Below, piece after piece: positions 40,057 through 55,000 of a stretch of 64,000 bases of DNA. Every line of letters starts with the position of its first letter. Position 1 is the first letter of the stretch. The position numbers and the translations under genes are program-made. This DNA comes from Megachile rotundata. Its lineage: Eukaryota > Arthropoda > Insecta > Hymenoptera > Megachilidae. The notes beneath the pieces are model-generated. The model made no database searches and was not told the origin of the DNA. It worked only from the letters and a program-made list of their open reading frames with translations. The stretch is taken from the NCBI RefSeq assembly GCF_050947335.1, contig NW_027474114.1, forward strand, positions 1 through 64,000. The letters are read 5' to 3'.

Positions 40057-42852
40057 ATAATATGGTTAATAATATGAGTTAGATTGATAATAGTGAGTGT
40101 AATAAATATAGTAATTGTCGTTCTATCGCTCATGTAATCACAATATGGCTAATAATATGCGTTAGATTGATAATAAAAAGAGTAATAAGTATAGTAATTG
40201 TCGTTCTATCGATCATATAAGCATAATATGGCTAATAATATGAGTTAGATTGATAATAATAAGTGTAATAAGTATAGTAATTATCGTTCTATCGATCATA
40301 ATTGCATAATATGGTTAATAATATGAGTTAGATTGATAATAGTGAGTGTAATAAATATAGTAATTGTCGTTCTATCGCTCATGTAATCACAATATGGCTA
40401 ATAAAATGAGTTAGGTTGATAATAATAAGAGTAATAAGTATAGTAGTTGTCGTTCTATCGATCATATAAGCATAATATGGCTAATAATATGAGTTAGATT
40501 GATAATAATAAGTGTAATAAGTATAGTAATTGTCGTTCTATCGATCATAATTGCATAATATGGTTCATAATATGAGTTAGATTGATAATAATAAGAGCAA
40601 TGAGTATAGTAATTGTCGTACTATCGATCATATAAGCATAATATGGCTAATAATATGAGTTAGATTGATAATAATAAGTGTAAAAAGTATAGTAATTGTC
40701 GTTCGATCGATCATATCTGCATAATATGGTTAATAATATGAGTTAGATTGATAACAATAAGAGTAATGAGTATAGTAATTGTCGTACTATCGATCATATA
40801 AGCATAATACGGCTAATAATGTGAGTTAGATTGATAATAGTGAGTGCAATAAATATAGTAATTGTCGTTCTATCGCTCATATAAGCACAATATGGCTAAT
40901 AATATGAGTTAGATTGATATTAATAAGAGTAATAAGTATAGTAATTGTCGTTCTATCGATCATACAAGCATAATATGGCTAATAATATGAGTTAGATTGA
41001 TAATAATAAGAGTAATGAGTATAGTAATTGTAGCTCTATCGATCATATCTGCTTAATATGGTTAATAATATGAGTTAGAACGATAATAATAAGAGTAATA
41101 AGTATAGTAATTGTCGTTCTATCGATCATATCTGCATAATATGGATAATAATATGAGTTAGATTGATAATAATAAGAGCAATGAGTATAGTAATTGTCGT
41201 ACTACCGATCATATAAGCATAATATGGCTAATAATATGAGTTAGATTGATAATAATAAGAGTAATGAGTATAGTAATTGTAGCTCTATCGATCATATCTG
41301 CTTAATATGGTTAATAATGTGAGTTAGAATGATAATAATAAGAGTAATAAGTACAGTAATTGTCGTTCTATCGATCATATCTGCATAATATGGTTAATAA
41401 TATGAGTTAGATTGATAATAGTGAGTGTAATAAGTATAGTGAATGTCGTTCTATCGATCATATCAGCATAATACGGGTAATAATATGAGTTGGATTGGTA
41501 ATAATAAGAGTAATGAGTATAGTAATTGTAGTTCTATCGATCATATAAGCATAATATGGCTAATAATATGAGTAAGATTCATAATAATAAGACAAATAAG
41601 TATAGTAATCGTCGTTCTATCGATCATTTAAGCATAATATGGCGAATAATATGAGTTGGGTTGATAGAAATAAGAATAATAAGTATAGTAATTGTCGTTC
41701 TATCGATCATATAAGCATAATTTGCCTAATAATATGAGTTAGGTTGATAATAATAAGAGTAATAAGTATAGTAAATGTCGTGCTATCGATCATATCTGCA
41801 TAATATGGTTAATAATATGAGTTAGATTGATAATAGTGAGTGTAATAAGTATAGTAATTGTCGTTCTGTCGATCATATTAGCATAATATGGTTAATAATA
41901 TGAGTTAGATTGATAATAATAAGAGTAATAAGTATAGTATTTGTCGTTCTATCGATCATATAAGCATAATATGGCTAATAATACGAGTTAGATTGATAAT
42001 AATAAGAGTAATAAGTATAGTAATTGTCGTTCTATCGATCATTTAAGCATAATATGGCTAATAATATGAGTTAGATTGATAATAATAACAGTAATAAGTA
42101 TAGTAATTGTCGTTCTATCGGTAATATAAGCATAATATGGCTAATAATAAGAGTTAGATTGATAATACTAAGAGTAGTGAGTATAGTAATTCTCGTTCTA
42201 TCGATCATATAAGCATAATATGGCTAATAATATGAGTTAGATTGATAATAATAAGAGTAATGAGTATAGTAATTGTCGTTATATCGATCATATAACCATA
42301 ATATGGCTAATAGCATGAGTTAGATTGATAATAATAAGAGTAATGTGTATAGTAATTGTCGTTCTATCGATCATATCTGCATAATATGGTTAATAATATG
42401 AGTTAGATTGATAATAGTGAGTGTAATAAATATAGTAATTGTCGTTCTATCGCTCATGTAATCACAATATGGCTAATAATATGAGTTAGATTGATAATAA
42501 AAAGAGTAATAAGTATAGTAATTGTCGTTCTATCGATCATATAAGCATAATATGGCTAATAATATGAGTTAGATTGATAATAATAAGTGTAATAAGTATA
42601 GTAATTATCGTTCTATCGATCATAATTGCATAATATGGTTAATAATATGAGTTAGATTGATAATTGTGAGTGTAATAAATATAGTAATTGTCGTTCTATC
42701 GCTCATGTAATCACAATATGGCTAATAAAATGAGTTAGATTGATAATAATAAGAGTAATAAGTATAGTAATTGTCGTTCTATCGATCATATAAGCATAAT
42801 ATGGCTAATAATATGAGTTAGATTGATAATAATAAGTGTAATAAGTATAGTA

Positions 42853-43184
42853 ATTGTCGTTCTATCGATCATAATTGCATAATATGGTTCATAATATGAG
42901 TTAGATTGATAATAATAAGAGCAATGAGTATAGTAATTGTCGTACTATCGATCATATAAGCATAATATGGCTAATAATATGAGTTAGATTGATAATAATA
43001 AGTGTAAAAAGTATAGTAATTGTCGTTCTATCGATCATAATTGCATAATATGGTTAATAATATGAGTTAGATTGATAATAATAAGAGCAATGAGTATAGT
43101 AATTGTCGTACTATCGATCATATAAGCATAATATGGCTAATAATATGAGTTAGATTGATAATAATAAGTGTAAAAAGTATAGTA
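42853..43184 (+). repeat. Tandem dimer duplication, 2 x 166 bp (in unit copy 2)
   Basis: Same dimer duplication as at 33724-34055, exactly 9129 bp downstream. It was therefore present before the 9129-bp unit was duplicated. Confidence 0.82.
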
Positions 43185-45259
43185 ATTGTCGTTCGATCGA
43201 TCATATCTGCATAATATGGTTAATAATATGAGTTAGATTGATAATAATAAGAGTAATGAGTATAGTGAATGTCGTTCTATCGATCATATCAGCATAATAC
43301 GGGTAATAATATGAGTTGGATTGATAATAATAAGAGTAATGAGTATAGTAATTGTAGTTCTATCGATCATTGAAGCATAATATGGCTAATAATATGAGTT
43401 AGATTGATAATAATAAGAGTAATGAGTATAGTAATTGTAGTTCTATCGATCATATCTGCATAATATGGTTAATAATATGAGTTAGATTGATAATAATAAG
43501 AGTAATAAGTATAGTATTTGTCGTTCTATCGATCATATAAGCATAATATGGCTAATAATATGAGTTAGATTGATAATAATAAGAGTAATAAGTATAGTAA
43601 TTGTCGTTCTATCGATCATATCTGCATAATATGGTTAATAATATGAGTTAGATTGATAATAGTGAGTGTAATAAGTATAGTGAATGTCGTTCTATCGATC
43701 ATATCTGCATAATATGGTTAATAATATGAGTCAGATTAATCATAATAAGAGTAATAAGTATAGTAATTGTCGTTATATCGATCATATAACCATAATATGG
43801 CTAATAGCATGAGTTAGATTGATAATAATAAGAGTAATGAGTATAGTAATTGTCGTTCTATCGATCATATCTGCATAATATGGTTAATAATATGAGTTAG
43901 ATTGATAATAGTGAGTGTAATAAATATAGTAATTGTCGTTCTATCGCTCATGTAATCACAATATGGCTAATAATATGAGTTAGATTGATAATAATAAGAG
44001 TAATAAGTATAGTAATTGTCGTTCTATCGATAATATAAGCATAATATGGCTAATAATATGAGTTAGATTGATAATAATAAGAGTAATGAGTATAGTAATT
44101 GTAGTTCTATCGATCATTGAAGCATAATATGGCTAATAATATGAGTTAGATTGATAATACTAAGAGTAGTGAGTATAGTAATTCTCGTTCTATCGATCAT
44201 ATAAGCATAATATGGCTAATAATATGAGTTAGATTGATAATAGTGAGTGTAATAAATATAGTAATTGTCGTTCTATCGCGCATATAAGCACAATATGGCT
44301 AATAATATGAGTTAGATTGATAATAATAAGAGTAATAAGTATAGTAATTGTCGTTCTATCGATCATATAAGCATAATATGGCTAATAATATGAGTTAGAT
44401 TGATAATAATAACAGTAATAAGTATAGTAATTGTCGTTCTATCGATAACATAAGCATAATATGGCTAATAATATGAGTTAGATTGATAATACTAAGAGTA
44501 GTGAGTATAGTAATTGTCGTTCTATCGATCATATAAGCATAATATGGCGAATAATATGAGTTAGATTGATAATAATAAGAGTAATGAGTATAGTAATTGT
44601 AGTTCTATCGATCATATCTGCATAATATGGTTAATAATATGAGTTAGAATGATAATAATAAGAGTAATAAGTATAGTAATTGTCGTTCTATCGATCATAT
44701 CTGCATAATATGGTTAATAATATGAGTTATATTGATAATAGTGAGTGTAATAAGTATAGTGAATGTCGTTCTATCGATCATATCAGCATAATATGGGTAA
44801 TAATATGAGTTGGATTGATAATAATAAGAGTAATGAGTATAGTAATTGTAGTTCTATCGATCATATAAGCATAATATGGCTAATAATATGAGTAAGATTC
44901 ATAATAATAAGACAATTAAGTATAGTAATCGTCGTTCTATCGATCATTTAAGCATAATATGGCGAATAATATGAGTTGGGTTGATAGAAATAAGAATAAT
45001 AAGTATAGTAATTGTCGTTCTATCGATCATATAAGCATAATTTGCCTAATAATATGAGTTAGGTTGATAATAATAAGAGTAATAAGTATAGTAAATGTCG
45101 TGCTATCGATCATATCTGCATAATATGGTTAATAATATGAGTTAGATTGATAATAGTGAGTGTAATAAGTATAGTAATTGTCGTTCTGTCGATCATATTA
45201 GCATAATATGGTTAATAATATGAGTTAGATTGATAATAATAAGAGTAATAAGTATAGTA

Positions 45260-45341
45260 TTTGTCGTTCTATCGATCATATAAGCATAATATGGCTAATA
45301 ATTGAGTTAGATTGATAATAATAAGAGTAATAAGTATAGTA
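45260..45341 (+). repeat. 82-bp monomer (-1 A), second copy
   Basis: Identical deletion 9129 bp downstream of the first, carried over by duplication of the 110-monomer unit. Aligned monomers near 30.5, 32.8, 39.6, 49.3, 55.3 and 58.8 kb read aatacgag and keep full length, so the deletion marks one lineage only. Confidence 0.9.
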
Positions 45342-45673
45342 ATTGTCGTTCTATCGATCATTTAAGCATAATATGGCTAATAATATGAGTTAGATTGATA
45401 ATAATAACAGTAATAAGTATAGTAATTGTCGTTCTATCGATAATATAAGCATAATATGGCTAATAATATGAGTTAGATTGATAATACTAAGAGTAGTGAG
45501 TATAGTAATTCTCGTTCTATCGATCATATAAGCATAATATGGCTAATAATATGAGTTAGATTGATAATAATAAGAGTAATGAGTATAGTAATTGTCGTTA
45601 TATCGATCATATAACCATAATATGGCTAATAGCATGAGTTAGATTGATAATAATAAGAGTAATGTGTATAGTA

Positions 45674-46503
45674 ATTGTCGTTCTATCGATCATATCTGCA
45701 TAATATGGTTAATAATATGAGTTAGATTGATAATAGTGAGTGTAATAAATATAGTAATTGTCGTTCTATCGCTCATGTAATCACAATATGGCTAATAATA
45801 TGAGTTAGATTGATAATAATAAGAGTAATAAGTATAGTAATTGTCGTTCTATCGATCATATAAGCATAATATGGCTAATAATATGAGTTAGATTGATAAT
45901 AATAAGTGTAATAAGTATAGTAATTGTCGTTCTATCGATCATAATTGCATAATATGGTTAATAATATGAGTTAGATTGATAATAATAAGAGCAATGAGTA
46001 TAGTAATTGTCGTACTATCGATCATATAAGCATAATATGGCTAATAATATGAGTTAGATTGATAATAATAAGTGTAAAAAGTATAGTAATTGTCGTTCGA
46101 TCGATCATATCTGCATAATATGGTTAATAATATGAGTTAGATTGATAACAATAAGAGTAATGAGTATAGTAATTGTCGTACTATCGATCATATAAGCATA
46201 ATATGGCTAATAATGTGAGTTAGATTGATAATAGTGAGTGCAATAAATATAGTAATTGTCGTTCTATCGCTCATATAAGCACAATATGGCTAATAATATG
46301 AGTTAGATTGATAATAATAAGAGTAATAAGTATAGTAATTGTCGTTCTATCGATCATACAAGCATAATATGGCTAATAATATGAGTTAGATTGATAATAA
46401 TAAGAGTAATGAGTATAGTAATTGTAGCTCTATCGATCATATCTGCTTAATATGGTTAATAATATGAGTTAGAATGATAATAATAAGAGTAATAAGTATA
46501 GTA
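45674..46503 (+). repeat. Ten-monomer cassette of family B (second example)
   Basis: Same ten types in the same order as 36545-37374, 9129 bp downstream. I saw no obvious difference between the two by eye. Confidence 0.72.
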
Positions 46504-46530
46504 ATTGTCGTTCTATCGATCATATCTGCA
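45688..46530 (+). repeat. 110-monomer unit, truncated third copy (about 0.84 kb)
   Basis: The match at 9129 bp continues about ten monomers past the end of copy 2. It stops near 46530, where ggttaataat and then gatttataat replace the ggataataat type expected from 37.41 kb. The array leaves the 9129-bp register here and enters a shuffled region. Confidence 0.75.
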
Positions 46531-49500
46531 TAATATGGTTAATAATATGAGTTAGATTTATAATAATAAGAGTAATAAGTATAGTAATTGTCGTTCTATC
46601 GATCATATAAGCACAATATGGCTAATAATATGAGTTAGATTGATAATAATAAGAGTAATAAGTATAGTAATTGTCGTTCTATCGATCATATAACCATAAT
46701 ATGGCTAATAGCATGTGTTAGATTGATAATAATAAGAGTAATGAGTATAGTAATTGTCGTTCTATCGATCATATCTGCATAATATGGTTAATAATATGAG
46801 TTAGATTGATAATAGTGAGTGTAATAAATATAGTAATTGTCGTTCTATCGCTCATGTAATCACAATATGGCTAATAATATGAGTTAGATTGATAATAATA
46901 AGAGTAATAAGTATAGTAATTGTCGTTCTATCGATAATATAAGCATAATATGGCTCATAATATGAGTTAGAATGATAATAATAAGAGTAATAAGTATAGT
47001 AATTGTCGTTCTATCGATCATATCAGCATAATATGGCTAATAATATGAGTTAGATTGATAATAATAAGAGTAATGTGTATAGTAATTGTAGTTCTATCGA
47101 TCATATCTGCATAATATGGTTAATAATATGAGTTAGAATGATAATAATAAGAGTAATAAGTATAGTAATTGTCGTTCTATCGATCATATCTGCATAATAT
47201 GGTTAATAATATGAGTTAGATTGATAATAGTGAGTGTAATAAGTATAGTGAATGTCGTTCTATCGATCATATCAGCATAATATGGGTAATAATATGAGTT
47301 GGGTTGATAATAATAAGAGTAATGAGTATAGTAATTGTAGTTCTATCGATCATATAAGCATAATGTGGCTAATAATATGAGTTAGATTCATAATAATAAG
47401 AGTAATAAGTATAGTAATTGTCGTTCTATCGATCATATAAGCATAATATGGCTAATAATATGAGTTAGATTTATAATAATAAGAGTAATAAGTATAGTAA
47501 TTGTCGTTCTATCGCTCATGTAATCACAATATGGCTAATAATATGAGTTAGATTGATAATAATAAGAGTAATAAGTATAGTAATTGTCGTTCTATCGATC
47601 ATATCTGCATAACATGGTTAATAATATGAGTTAGATTGATCTTAATAAGAGTAATAAGTATAGTAATTGTCGTTATATCGATCATATAACCATAATATGT
47701 CTAATAGCATGAGTTAGATTGATAATAATAAGAGTAATGAGTATAGTAATTGTCGTTCTATCGATCATATCTGCATAATATGGTTAATAATATGAGTTAG
47801 ATTGATAATAATAAGAGTAATGAGTATAGTGAATGTCGTTCTATCGATCATATCAGCATAATACGGGTAATAATATGAGTTGGATTGATAATAATAAGAG
47901 TAATGAGTATAGTAATTGTAGTTCTATCGATCATATAAGCATAATGTGGCTAATAATATGAGTTAGATTCATAATAATAAGAGTAATAGGTATAGTAATT
48001 GTCGTTCTATCGATCATATAAGCATAATATGGCTAATAATATGAGTTAGATTTATAATAATAAGAGTAATAAGTATAGTAATTGTCGTTCTATCGATCAT
48101 ATAAGCACAATATGGCTAATAATATGAGTTAGATTGATAATAATAAGAGTAATAAGTATAGTAATTGTCGTTCTATCGATCATATCTGCATAATATGGTT
48201 AATAATATGAGTCAGATTGATAATAGTGAGTGTAATAAATATAGTAATTGTCGTTCTATCGCTCATGTAATCACAATATGGCTAATAATATGAGTTAGAT
48301 TGATAATAATAAGAGTAATAAGTATAGTAATTGTCGTTCTATCGATCATATAAGCATAATATGGCTAATAATATGAGTTAGATTGATAATAATAAGTGTA
48401 ATAAGTATAGTAATTGTCGTTCTATCGATCATAATTGCATAATATGGTTAATAATATGAGTTAGATTGATAATAATAAGAGCAATGAGTATAGTAATTGT
48501 CGTACTACCGATCATATAAGCTTAATATGGCTAATAATATGAGTTAGATTGATAATAATTAGAGTAATGAGTATAGTAATTGTAGCTCTATCGATCATAT
48601 CTGCTTAATATGGTTAATAATATGAGTTAGAATGATAATAATAAGAGTAATAAGTATAGTAATTGTCGTTCTATCGATCATATCTGCATAATATGGTTAA
48701 TAATATGAGTTAGATTGATAATAGTGAGTGTAATAAGTATAGTGAATGTCGTTCTATCGATCATATCAGCATAATACGGGTAATAATATGAGTTGGATTG
48801 GTAATAATAAGAGTAATGAGTATAGTAATTGTAGTTCTATCGATCATATAAGCATAATATGGCTAATAATATGAGTAAGATTCATAATAATAAGACAAAT
48901 AAGTATAGTAATCGTCGTTCTATCGATCATTTAAGCATAATATGGCGAATAATATGAGTTGGGTTGATAGAAATAAGAATAATAAGTATAGTAATTGTCG
49001 TTCTATCGATCATATAAGCATAATTTGCCTAATAATATGAGTTAGGTTGATAATAATAAGAGTAATAAGTATAGTAAATGTCGTGCTATCGATCATATCT
49101 GCATAATATGGTTAATAATATGAGTTAGATTGATAATAGTGAGTGTAATAAGTATAGTAATTGTCGTTCTGTCGATCATATTAGCATAATATGGTTAATA
49201 ATATGAGTTAGATTGATAATAATAAGAGTAATAAGTATAGTATTTGTCGTTCTATCGATCATATAAGCATAATATGGCTAATAATACGAGTTAGATTGAT
49301 AATAATAAGAGTAATAAGTATAGTAATTGTCGTTCTATCGATCATTTAAGCATAATATGGCTAATAATATGAGTTAGATTGATAATAATAACAGTAATAA
49401 GTATAGTAATTGTCGTTCTATCGATAATATAAGCATAATATGGCTAATAATAAGAGTTAGATTGATAATACTAAGAGTAGTGAGTATAGTAATTCTCGTT

Positions 49501-50146
49501 CTATCGATCATATAAGCATAATATGGCTAATAATATGAGTTAGATTGATAATAATAAGAGTAATGAGTATAGTAATTGTCGTTATATCGATCATATAACC
49601 ATAATATGGCTAATAGCATGAGTTAGATTGATAATAATAAGAGTAATGTGTATAGTAATTGTCGTTCTATCGATCATATCTGCATAATATGGTTAATAAT
49701 ATGAGTTAGATTGATAATAGTGAGTGTAATAAATATAGTAATTGTCGTTCTATCGCTCATGTAATCACAATATGGCTAATAAAATGAGTTAGATTGATAA
49801 TAATAAGAGTAATAAGTATAGTAATTGTCGTTCTATCGATCATATAAGCATAATATGGCTAATAATATGAGTTAGATTGATAATAATAAGTGTAATAAGT
49901 ATAGTAATTGTCGTTCTATCGATCATAATTGCATAATATGGTTCATAATAGGAGTTAGATTGATAATAATAAGAGCAATGAGTATAGTAATTGTCGTACT
50001 ATCGATCATATAAGCATAATATGGCTAATAATATGAGTTAGATTGATAATAATAAGTGTAAAAAGTATAGTACTTGTCGTTCGATCGATCATATCTGCAT
50101 AATATGGTTAATAATATGAGTTAGATTGATAATAGTGAGTGTAATA

Positions 50147-50745
50147 AATATAGTAATTGTCGTTCTATCGCTCATGTAATCACAATATGGCTAATAAAAT
50201 GAGTTAGATTGATAATAATAAGAGTAATAAGTATAGTAATTGTCGTTCTATCGATCATATAAGCATAATATGGCTAATAATATGAGTTAGATTGATAATA
50301 ATAAGTGTAATAAGTATAGTAATTGTCGTTCTATCGGTCATAATTGCATAATATGGTTAATAATATGAGTTAGATTGATAATAATAAGAGCAATGAGTAT
50401 AGTAATTGTCGTACTATCGATCATATTAGCATAATATGGCTAATAATATGAGTTAGATTGATAATAATAAGTGTAAAAAGTATAGTACTTGTCGTTCGAT
50501 CGATCATATCTGCATAATATGGTTAATAATATGAGTTAGATTGATAACAATAAGAGTAATGAGTATAGTAATTGTCGTACTATCGATCATATAAGCATAA
50601 TATGGCTAATAATGTGAGTTAGATTGATAATAGTGAGTGCAATAAATATAGTAATTGTCGTTCTATCGCTCATATAAGCACAATATGGCTAATAATATGA
50701 GTTAGATTGATAATAATAAGAGTAATAAGTATAGTAATTGTCGTT
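50147..50745 (+). repeat. Seven-monomer block, repeated 1328 bp away (copy 1)
   Basis: Markers catattagcataat (50422) and tagtacttgtcg (50484) recur 1328 bp downstream at 51750 and 51812. The block includes the tail of the ten-monomer cassette. It diverges where gatcatacaag here faces gataatataag there. The word tagtacttgtcg also occurs five monomers upstream of the second marker (near 50069). Confidence 0.78.
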
Positions 50746-51474
50746 CTATCGATCATACAAGCATAATATGGCTAATAATATGAGTTAGATTGATAATAAT
50801 AAGAGTAATGAGTATAGTAATTGTAGCCCTATCGATCATATCTGCTTAATATGGTTAATAATATGAGTTAGAATGATAATAATAAGAGTAATAAGTATAG
50901 TAATTGTCGTTCTATCGATCATATCTGCATAATATGGTTAATAATATGAGTTAGATTGATAATAGTGAGTGTAATAAGTATAGTGAATGTCGTTCTATCG
51001 ATCATATCAGCATAATACGGGTAATAATATGAGTTGGATTGATAATAATAAGAATAATAAGTATAGTAATTGTAGTTCTATCGATCATATCTGCATAATA
51101 TGGTTAATAATATGAGTTAGATTGATAATAATAAGAGTAATAAGTATAGTAATTGTCGTTATATCGATCATATAACCATAATATGGCTAATAGCACGGGT
51201 TAGATTGATAATAATAAGAGTAATGAGTATAGTAATTGTCGTTCTATCGATCATATCTGCATAATATGGTTAATAATATGAGTTAGATTGATAATAGTGA
51301 GTGTAATAAATATAGTAATTGTCGTTCTATCGCTCATGTAATCACAATATGGCAAATAATATGAGTTAGAATGATAATAATAAGAGTAATAAGTATAGTA
51401 ATTGTCGTTCTATCGATCATATAAGCATAATATGGCTAATAATATGAGTTAGATTGATAATAATAAGTGTAATA

Positions 51475-52073
51475 AATATAGTAATTGTCGTTCTATCGCT
51501 CATGTAATCACAATATGGCTAATAAAATGAGTTAGATTGATAATAATAAGAGTAATAAGTATAGTAATTGTCGTTCTATCGATCATATAAGCATAATATG
51601 GCTAATAATATGAGTTAGATTGATAATAATAAGTGTAATAAGTATAGTAATTGTCGTTCTATCGATCATAATTGCATAATATGGTTAATAATATGAGTTA
51701 GATTGATAATAATAAGAGCAATGAGTATAGTAATTGTCGTACTATCGATCATATTAGCATAATATGGCTAATAATATGAGTTAGATTGATAATAATAAGT
51801 GTAAAAAGTATAGTACTTGTCGTTCGATCGATCATATCTGCATAATATGGTTAATAATATGAGTTAGATTGATAACAATAAGAGTAATGAGTATAGTAAT
51901 TGTCGTACTATCGATCATATAAGCATAATATGGCTAATAATGTGAGTTAGATTGATAATAGTGAGTGCAATAAATATAGTAATTGTCGTTCTATCGCTCA
52001 TATAAGCACAATATGGCTAATAATATGAGTTAGATTGATAATAATAAGAGTAATAAGTATAGTAATTGTCGTT
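51475..52073 (+). repeat. Seven-monomer block, repeated 1328 bp away (copy 2)
   Basis: Partner of 50147-50745. It differs at cggtcataattg (50336) against cgatcataattg here. The same stretch also matches 62930-63530 near the right end of the window at an offset of 11455 bp. Confidence 0.78.
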
Positions 52074-55000
52074 CTATCGATAATATAAGCATAATATGGC
52101 TAATAATATGAGTTAGATTGGTAATACTAAGAGTAGTGAGTATAGTAATTCTCGTTCTATCGATCATATAAGCATAATATGGCTAATAATATGAGTTAGA
52201 TTGATAATAATAAGAGTAATGAGTATAGTAATTGTAGTTCTATCGATCATTGAAGCATAATATGGCTAATAATATGAGTTAGATTGATAATAATAAGAGT
52301 AATGAGTATAGTAATTGTCGTTATATCGATCATATAACCATAATATGGCTAATAGCATGAGTTAGATTGATAATAATAAGAGTAATGTGTATAGTAATTG
52401 TCGTTCTATCGATCATATCTGCATAATATGGTTAATAATATGAGTTAGATTGATAATAGTGAGTGTAATAAATATAGTAATTGTCGTTCTACCGCTCATG
52501 TAATCACAATATGGCTAATAATATGAGTTAGATTGATAATAATAGGAGTAATAAGTATAGTAATTGTCGTTCCATCGATCATATAAGCATAATATGGCTA
52601 ATAATATGAGTTAGATTGATAATAATAAGTGCAATAAGTATAGTAATTATCGTTCTATCGATCATAATTGCATAATATGGTTAATAATATGAGTTAGATT
52701 GATAATAGTGAGTGTAATAAATATAATAATTGTCGTTCTATCGCTCATGTAATCACAATATGGCTAATAAAATGAGTTAGATTGATAATAATAAGAGTAA
52801 TAAGTAAAGTAATTGTCGTTCTATCGATCATATAAGCATAATATGGCTAATAATATGAGTTAGATTGATAATAATAAGTGTAATAAGTATAGTAATTGTC
52901 GTTCTATCGATCATAATTGCATAATATGGTTAATAATATGAGTTAGATTGATAATAATAAGAGCAATGAGTATAGTAATTGTCGTACTATCGATCATATA
53001 AGCATAATATGGCTAATAATATGAGTTAGATTGATAATAATAAGTGTAAAAAGTATAGTAATTGTCGTTCGATCGATCATATCTGCATAATATGGTTAAT
53101 AATATGAGTTAGATTGATAACAATAAGAGTAATGAGTATAGTAATTGTCGTACTATCGATCATATAAGCATAATATGGCTAATAATGTGAGTTAGATTGA
53201 TAATAGTGAGTGCAATAAATATAGTAATTGTCGTTCTATCGCTCATATAAGCACAATATGGCTAATAATATGAGTTAGATTGATAATAATAAGAGTAATA
53301 AGTATAGTAATTGTCGTTCTATCGCTCATATAAGCACAATATGGCTAATAATATGAGTTGGATTGATAATAATAAGAATAATAAGTATAGTAATTGTAGT
53401 TCTATCGATCATATCTGCATAATATGGTTAATAATATGAGTTAGATTGATAATAATAAGAGTAATAAGTATAGTAATTGTCGTTATATCGATCATATAAC
53501 CATAATATGGCTAATAGCGCGGGTTAGATTGATAATAATAAGAGTAATGAGTATAGTAATTGTCGTTCTATCGATCATATCTGCATAATATGGTTAATAA
53601 TATGAGTTAGATTGATAATAGTGAGTGTAATAAATATAGTAATTGTCGTTCTATCGCTCATGTAATCACAATATGGCTAATAATATGAGTTAGAATGATA
53701 ATAATAAGAGTAATAAGTATAGTAATTGTCGTTCTATCGATCATATCTGCATAATATGGTTAATAATATGAGTTAGATTGATAATAGTGAGTGTAATAAG
53801 TATAGTGAATGTCGTTCTATCGATCATATCAGCATAATATGGGTAATAATATGAGTTGCGTTGATAATAATAAGAGTAATGAGTATAGTAATTGTAGTTC
53901 TATCGATCATATAAGCATAATGTGGCTAATAATATGAGTTAGATTCATAATAATAAGAGTAATAGGTATAGTAATTGTCGTTCTATCGATCATATCTGCA
54001 TAATATGGTTAATAATATGAGTTAGATTGATAATAGTGAGTGTAATAAATATAGTAATTGTCGTTCTATCGCTCATGTAATCACAATATGGCTAATAATA
54101 TGAGTTAGATTGATAATAATAAGAGTAATAAGTATAGTAATTGTCGTTCTATCGATCATATAAGCATAATATGGCTAATAATATGAGTTAGATTGATAAT
54201 AATAAGTGTAATAAGTATAGTAATTGTCGTTCTATCGATCATAATTGCATAATATGGTTAATAATATGAGTTAGATTGATAATAATAAGAGCAATTAGTA
54301 TAGTAATTGTCGTACTACCGATCATATAAGCATAATATGGCTAATAATATGAGTTAGATTGATAATAATAAGTGTAAAAAGTATAGTAATTGTCGTTCGA
54401 TCGATCATATCTGCATAATATGGTTAATAATATGAGTTAGATTGATAATAGTGAGTGCAATAAATATAGTAATTGTCGTTCTAACGCTCATATAAGTACA
54501 ATATGGCTAATAATATGAGTTAGATTGATAATAATAAGAGTAATAAGTATAGTAATTGTCGTTCTATCGATCATACAAGCATAATATGGCTAATAATATG
54601 AGTTAGATTGATAATAATAAGAGTAATGAGTATAGTAATTGTAGCTCTATCGATCATATCTGCTTAATATGGTTAATAATATGAGTTAGAATGATAATAA
54701 TAAGAGTAATAAGTATAGTAATTGTCGTTCTATCGATCATATCTGCATAATATGGTTAATAATATGAGTTAGATTGATAATAGTGAGTGTAATAAGTATA
54801 GTGAATGTCGTTCTATCGATCATATCAGCATAATACGGGTAATAATATGAGTTGGATTGATAATAATAAGAGTAATGACTGTAGTAATTGTAGGTCTATC
54901 GGTCATATAAGCATAATATGGCTAATAATATGAGTCAGATTCATAATAATAACAGTAATAAGTATAGTAATTGTCGTTCTATCGATCATTTAAGCATAAT

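Larger units (their letters stand above)
36559..45687 (+). repeat. 110-monomer higher-order unit, copy 2 (9129 bp)
   Basis: Second tandem copy, in register with the first. Differences include attgtcgttc for attgttgttc (near 43019/33890), gagttagattg for gagttaaattg (near 42731/33602) and a private gatattaataag near 40917. It also carries a 194-bp replacement at 39863-40056 that leaves its length unchanged. Its 82-bp monomer is 45260-45341. Confidence 0.83.
46531..53966 (+). repeat. Shuffled family B region
   Basis: Between the end of the 9129-bp register and the second copy of block II, short runs of known monomer order are joined in new combinations. About 47.9-49.7 kb follows the order of 29.2-30.95 kb (gacaaataag at 48894 against 30138, 226 monomers less the two 1-bp deletions). 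About 50.15-52.07 kb contains a block repeated 1328 bp apart. Private variants include aatagcacgggttag near 51191, aatagcgcgggttag near 53514 and atggcaaataatatg near 51350. I see no non-satellite sequence in it. Confidence 0.75.
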
